Assembly: GCA_014905825.1 (NCBI GenBank)
Contig: JACGCN010000127.1
Location: 1-32,031 of the forward strand
Length of the DNA stretch: 32,031 nt
Direction of reading: 5' to 3'
Source of the DNA: Lyophyllum atratum
Lineage: Eukaryota; Basidiomycota; Agaricomycetes; Agaricales; Lyophyllaceae
Shown here piece after piece: positions 31,046-32,031 of the stretch (the stretch's first letter is position 1; every line of letters starts with the position of its first letter). The position numbers and the translations under genes were made by a program. The notes under the pieces are model-generated. The model was not told the DNA's origin. It was given only the letters and a program-made list of their open reading frames with translations, and searched no databases.

Positions 31046-31751
31046 GGATAAGTGATACTAGCTATGCAGCGCAGCAGATAGGACGGGAAAGGAGGGAGGA
31101 GAGCGATAATCCAACGAGCGCCGGGTGACTGTCAAATACAACAAGGAGGCTGTGGGGAGATAGCGGGGACAAAATAAAGCTGGGTTACGGGAGAAAACGG
31201 ACGACGAGGAGAAGAGAAGATGGCGGGGGCGGGGTGAGGAGGACGACGGACAGAGTTTGTGCTGGGAAACAGCGAGGGCTCCTCGAAGAACCACTGATCA
31301 AGTGACCCCCACCGCCATCTAAATACGTACAAACAACGACGGCGGCATCTTGCTGAGGCTCCAGCCAGATCTCATGTTTCACTCACTTCCAACAGCTTGA
31401 CAGCGACACCTCTGGCGGCTAATCGAGAAGTATAACAGACATCACAATCTCTTGTATACATGGGCGCCTCATCGACCCCGGCGAGAGGTCGGGCATGCGA
31501 TATGCTTTCTCGCGTCAGGAGCCCGAAATACCGAGACGGTGATGATCGAGGGAGGAGCAAAGCCAGAGGAACTGTGGCGGCGGAAAGTGAGGTACCGTAC
31601 AGTGTCCATGCCTGCTGGCAGGCCAGTGCAACCTAGTTTTGACCGGCGAGGCCTCTGCCGATGCAATACCTAGTACTTTGAGTTACGAGTAAAATATGCA
31701 ATACACGATGAAGCCTTGAAATCGCAACGCTTAGCTCCTAAAGTTTCTGCG
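31046..31751. promoter_or_regulatory. Divergent intergenic region upstream of GSK-3, about 700 bp
   Basis: The segment next to the GSK-3 start is purine-rich on plus (pyrimidine-rich on minus, about 31070-31260), as in promoters and leaders of housekeeping fungal genes. Several short open frames here have no recognisable content. No TATA box or RNA gene is evident. Confidence 0.4.
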
Positions 31752-32031
31752 ATGGTTTGCTACCTCGCCTCGTCATGGTCCTCGCTGCTGGTCAACCCGT
31801 CAAGCTTTTGTATTCTTATGACCGCCGAGAACCACACAATAACTCCACGGGAAGCAGTCTTCTGTTCAAGGCAACCCTGCGCAATACTACGCCAAGACGC
31901 AAGCAGCGTCAAGGAGATAGTAGAGCATGACCAGTTCCGATCGGCGAGCAACCAACAGCAGCGAAGGGCCGTCTACGACGATCTTCGCTCAACGTTGGAG
32001 CCAGTTCCGCCGATTTGCCAGCAAGGTAAGA
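31752..32031 (+). CDS. Partial unknown gene, 5' exon at window end
   Basis: The frame from ATG 31752 (MVCYLASSWSSLL) is open to the window edge. A second ATG at 31818 gives MTAENHTITPREAVFCSRQP. It continues with an acidic/basic hydrophilic stretch (ASSVKEIVEHDQFRSASNQQ; VYDDLRSTLEPVPP) and meets a GTAAGA donor at 32026. A different ATG (31774) opens a 51-codon frame that stops within the exon. I recognise no family. Coding potential is inferred from about 90 open codons and the well-placed donor. Confidence 0.4.
   Translation, partial: MVCYLASSWSSLLVNPSSFCILMTAENHTITPREAVFCSRQPCAILRQDASSVKEIVEHDQFRSASNQQQRRAVYDDLRSTLEPVPPICQQGK

Noticed and set aside
1..32031. CRISPR array, transposon or viral insertion
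   Set aside because: No regular direct repeats with spacers, no reverse transcriptase, integrase, transposase or capsid-like frame was seen in any strand.

Overview
The window looks like nuclear DNA of a basidiomycete, most likely an Agaricomycete. Genes are close together on both strands, often divergent with only about 100-150 bp between start codons. Nearly every gene is broken by many 45-65 nt GT-AG introns. The gene families are fungal: a GH63 ER glucosidase, a SepA/Bni1-type formin, a Met30/SconB F-box-WD40 protein, and TKL-type kinases with an HGDLR catalytic loop as expanded in mushrooms. I see no bacterial operon, no rRNA, no CRISPR array and no intact transposon.

Layout. 1-243: partial unknown gene (-). 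609-1846: unknown Ser/Pro-rich protein (-). 1976-5219: processing alpha-glucosidase I, GH63 (+, 16 exons). 5357-6652: PAP2-family lipid phosphatase (-). 6810-12315: formin with FH3/GBD, coiled coil, FH1 and FH2 (-). 12764-13750: eight-TM protein built of two related four-TM halves (+). 14210-15353: secreted, probably GPI-anchored PEBP-like protein (+). 15614-18484: RBM5/RBM10-like splicing factor (-). 18583-19029: small complex I accessory subunit of the B15/NDUFB4 type (+). 19151-19944: COQ7 hydroxylase of ubiquinone synthesis (-). 20068-21203: unknown protein with three FKPTRRVR...PGG repeats (+). 21661-21756: intron-containing tRNA-Leu(UAA) (-). 22151-26377: a multidomain signalling protein (+). 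26785-29125: Met30/SconB-like F-box-WD40 protein (-). 29380-31045: GSK-3/shaggy kinase (-). 31752-end: start of an unknown gene (+).

The most interesting locus is 22151-26377. It encodes one reading path of about 1,075 codons: an N-terminal helical domain resembling the MLKL-type four-helix bundle, a TKL kinase-like domain whose ATP-binding Lys is replaced by Arg, a Ser-rich linker, and a complete Ras exchange module (REM plus CDC25/RasGEF). Every exon junction I traced keeps frame, so the parts appear to be one protein linking a death-type adaptor and (pseudo)kinase directly to Ras activation.

A second, technical theme is that otherwise conserved genes (GH63, PAP2, Met30 and others) carry single-base frame breaks, mostly at short homopolymers, sometimes in compensating pairs. 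This looks like residual indel error in the assembly rather than biology, and it affects how the gene models should be read.

Most of the other genes are housekeeping (ER glycan trimming, actin nucleation, splicing, respiration and ubiquinone, sulfur/SCF regulation, GSK-3 signalling). They are not an evident functional cluster.
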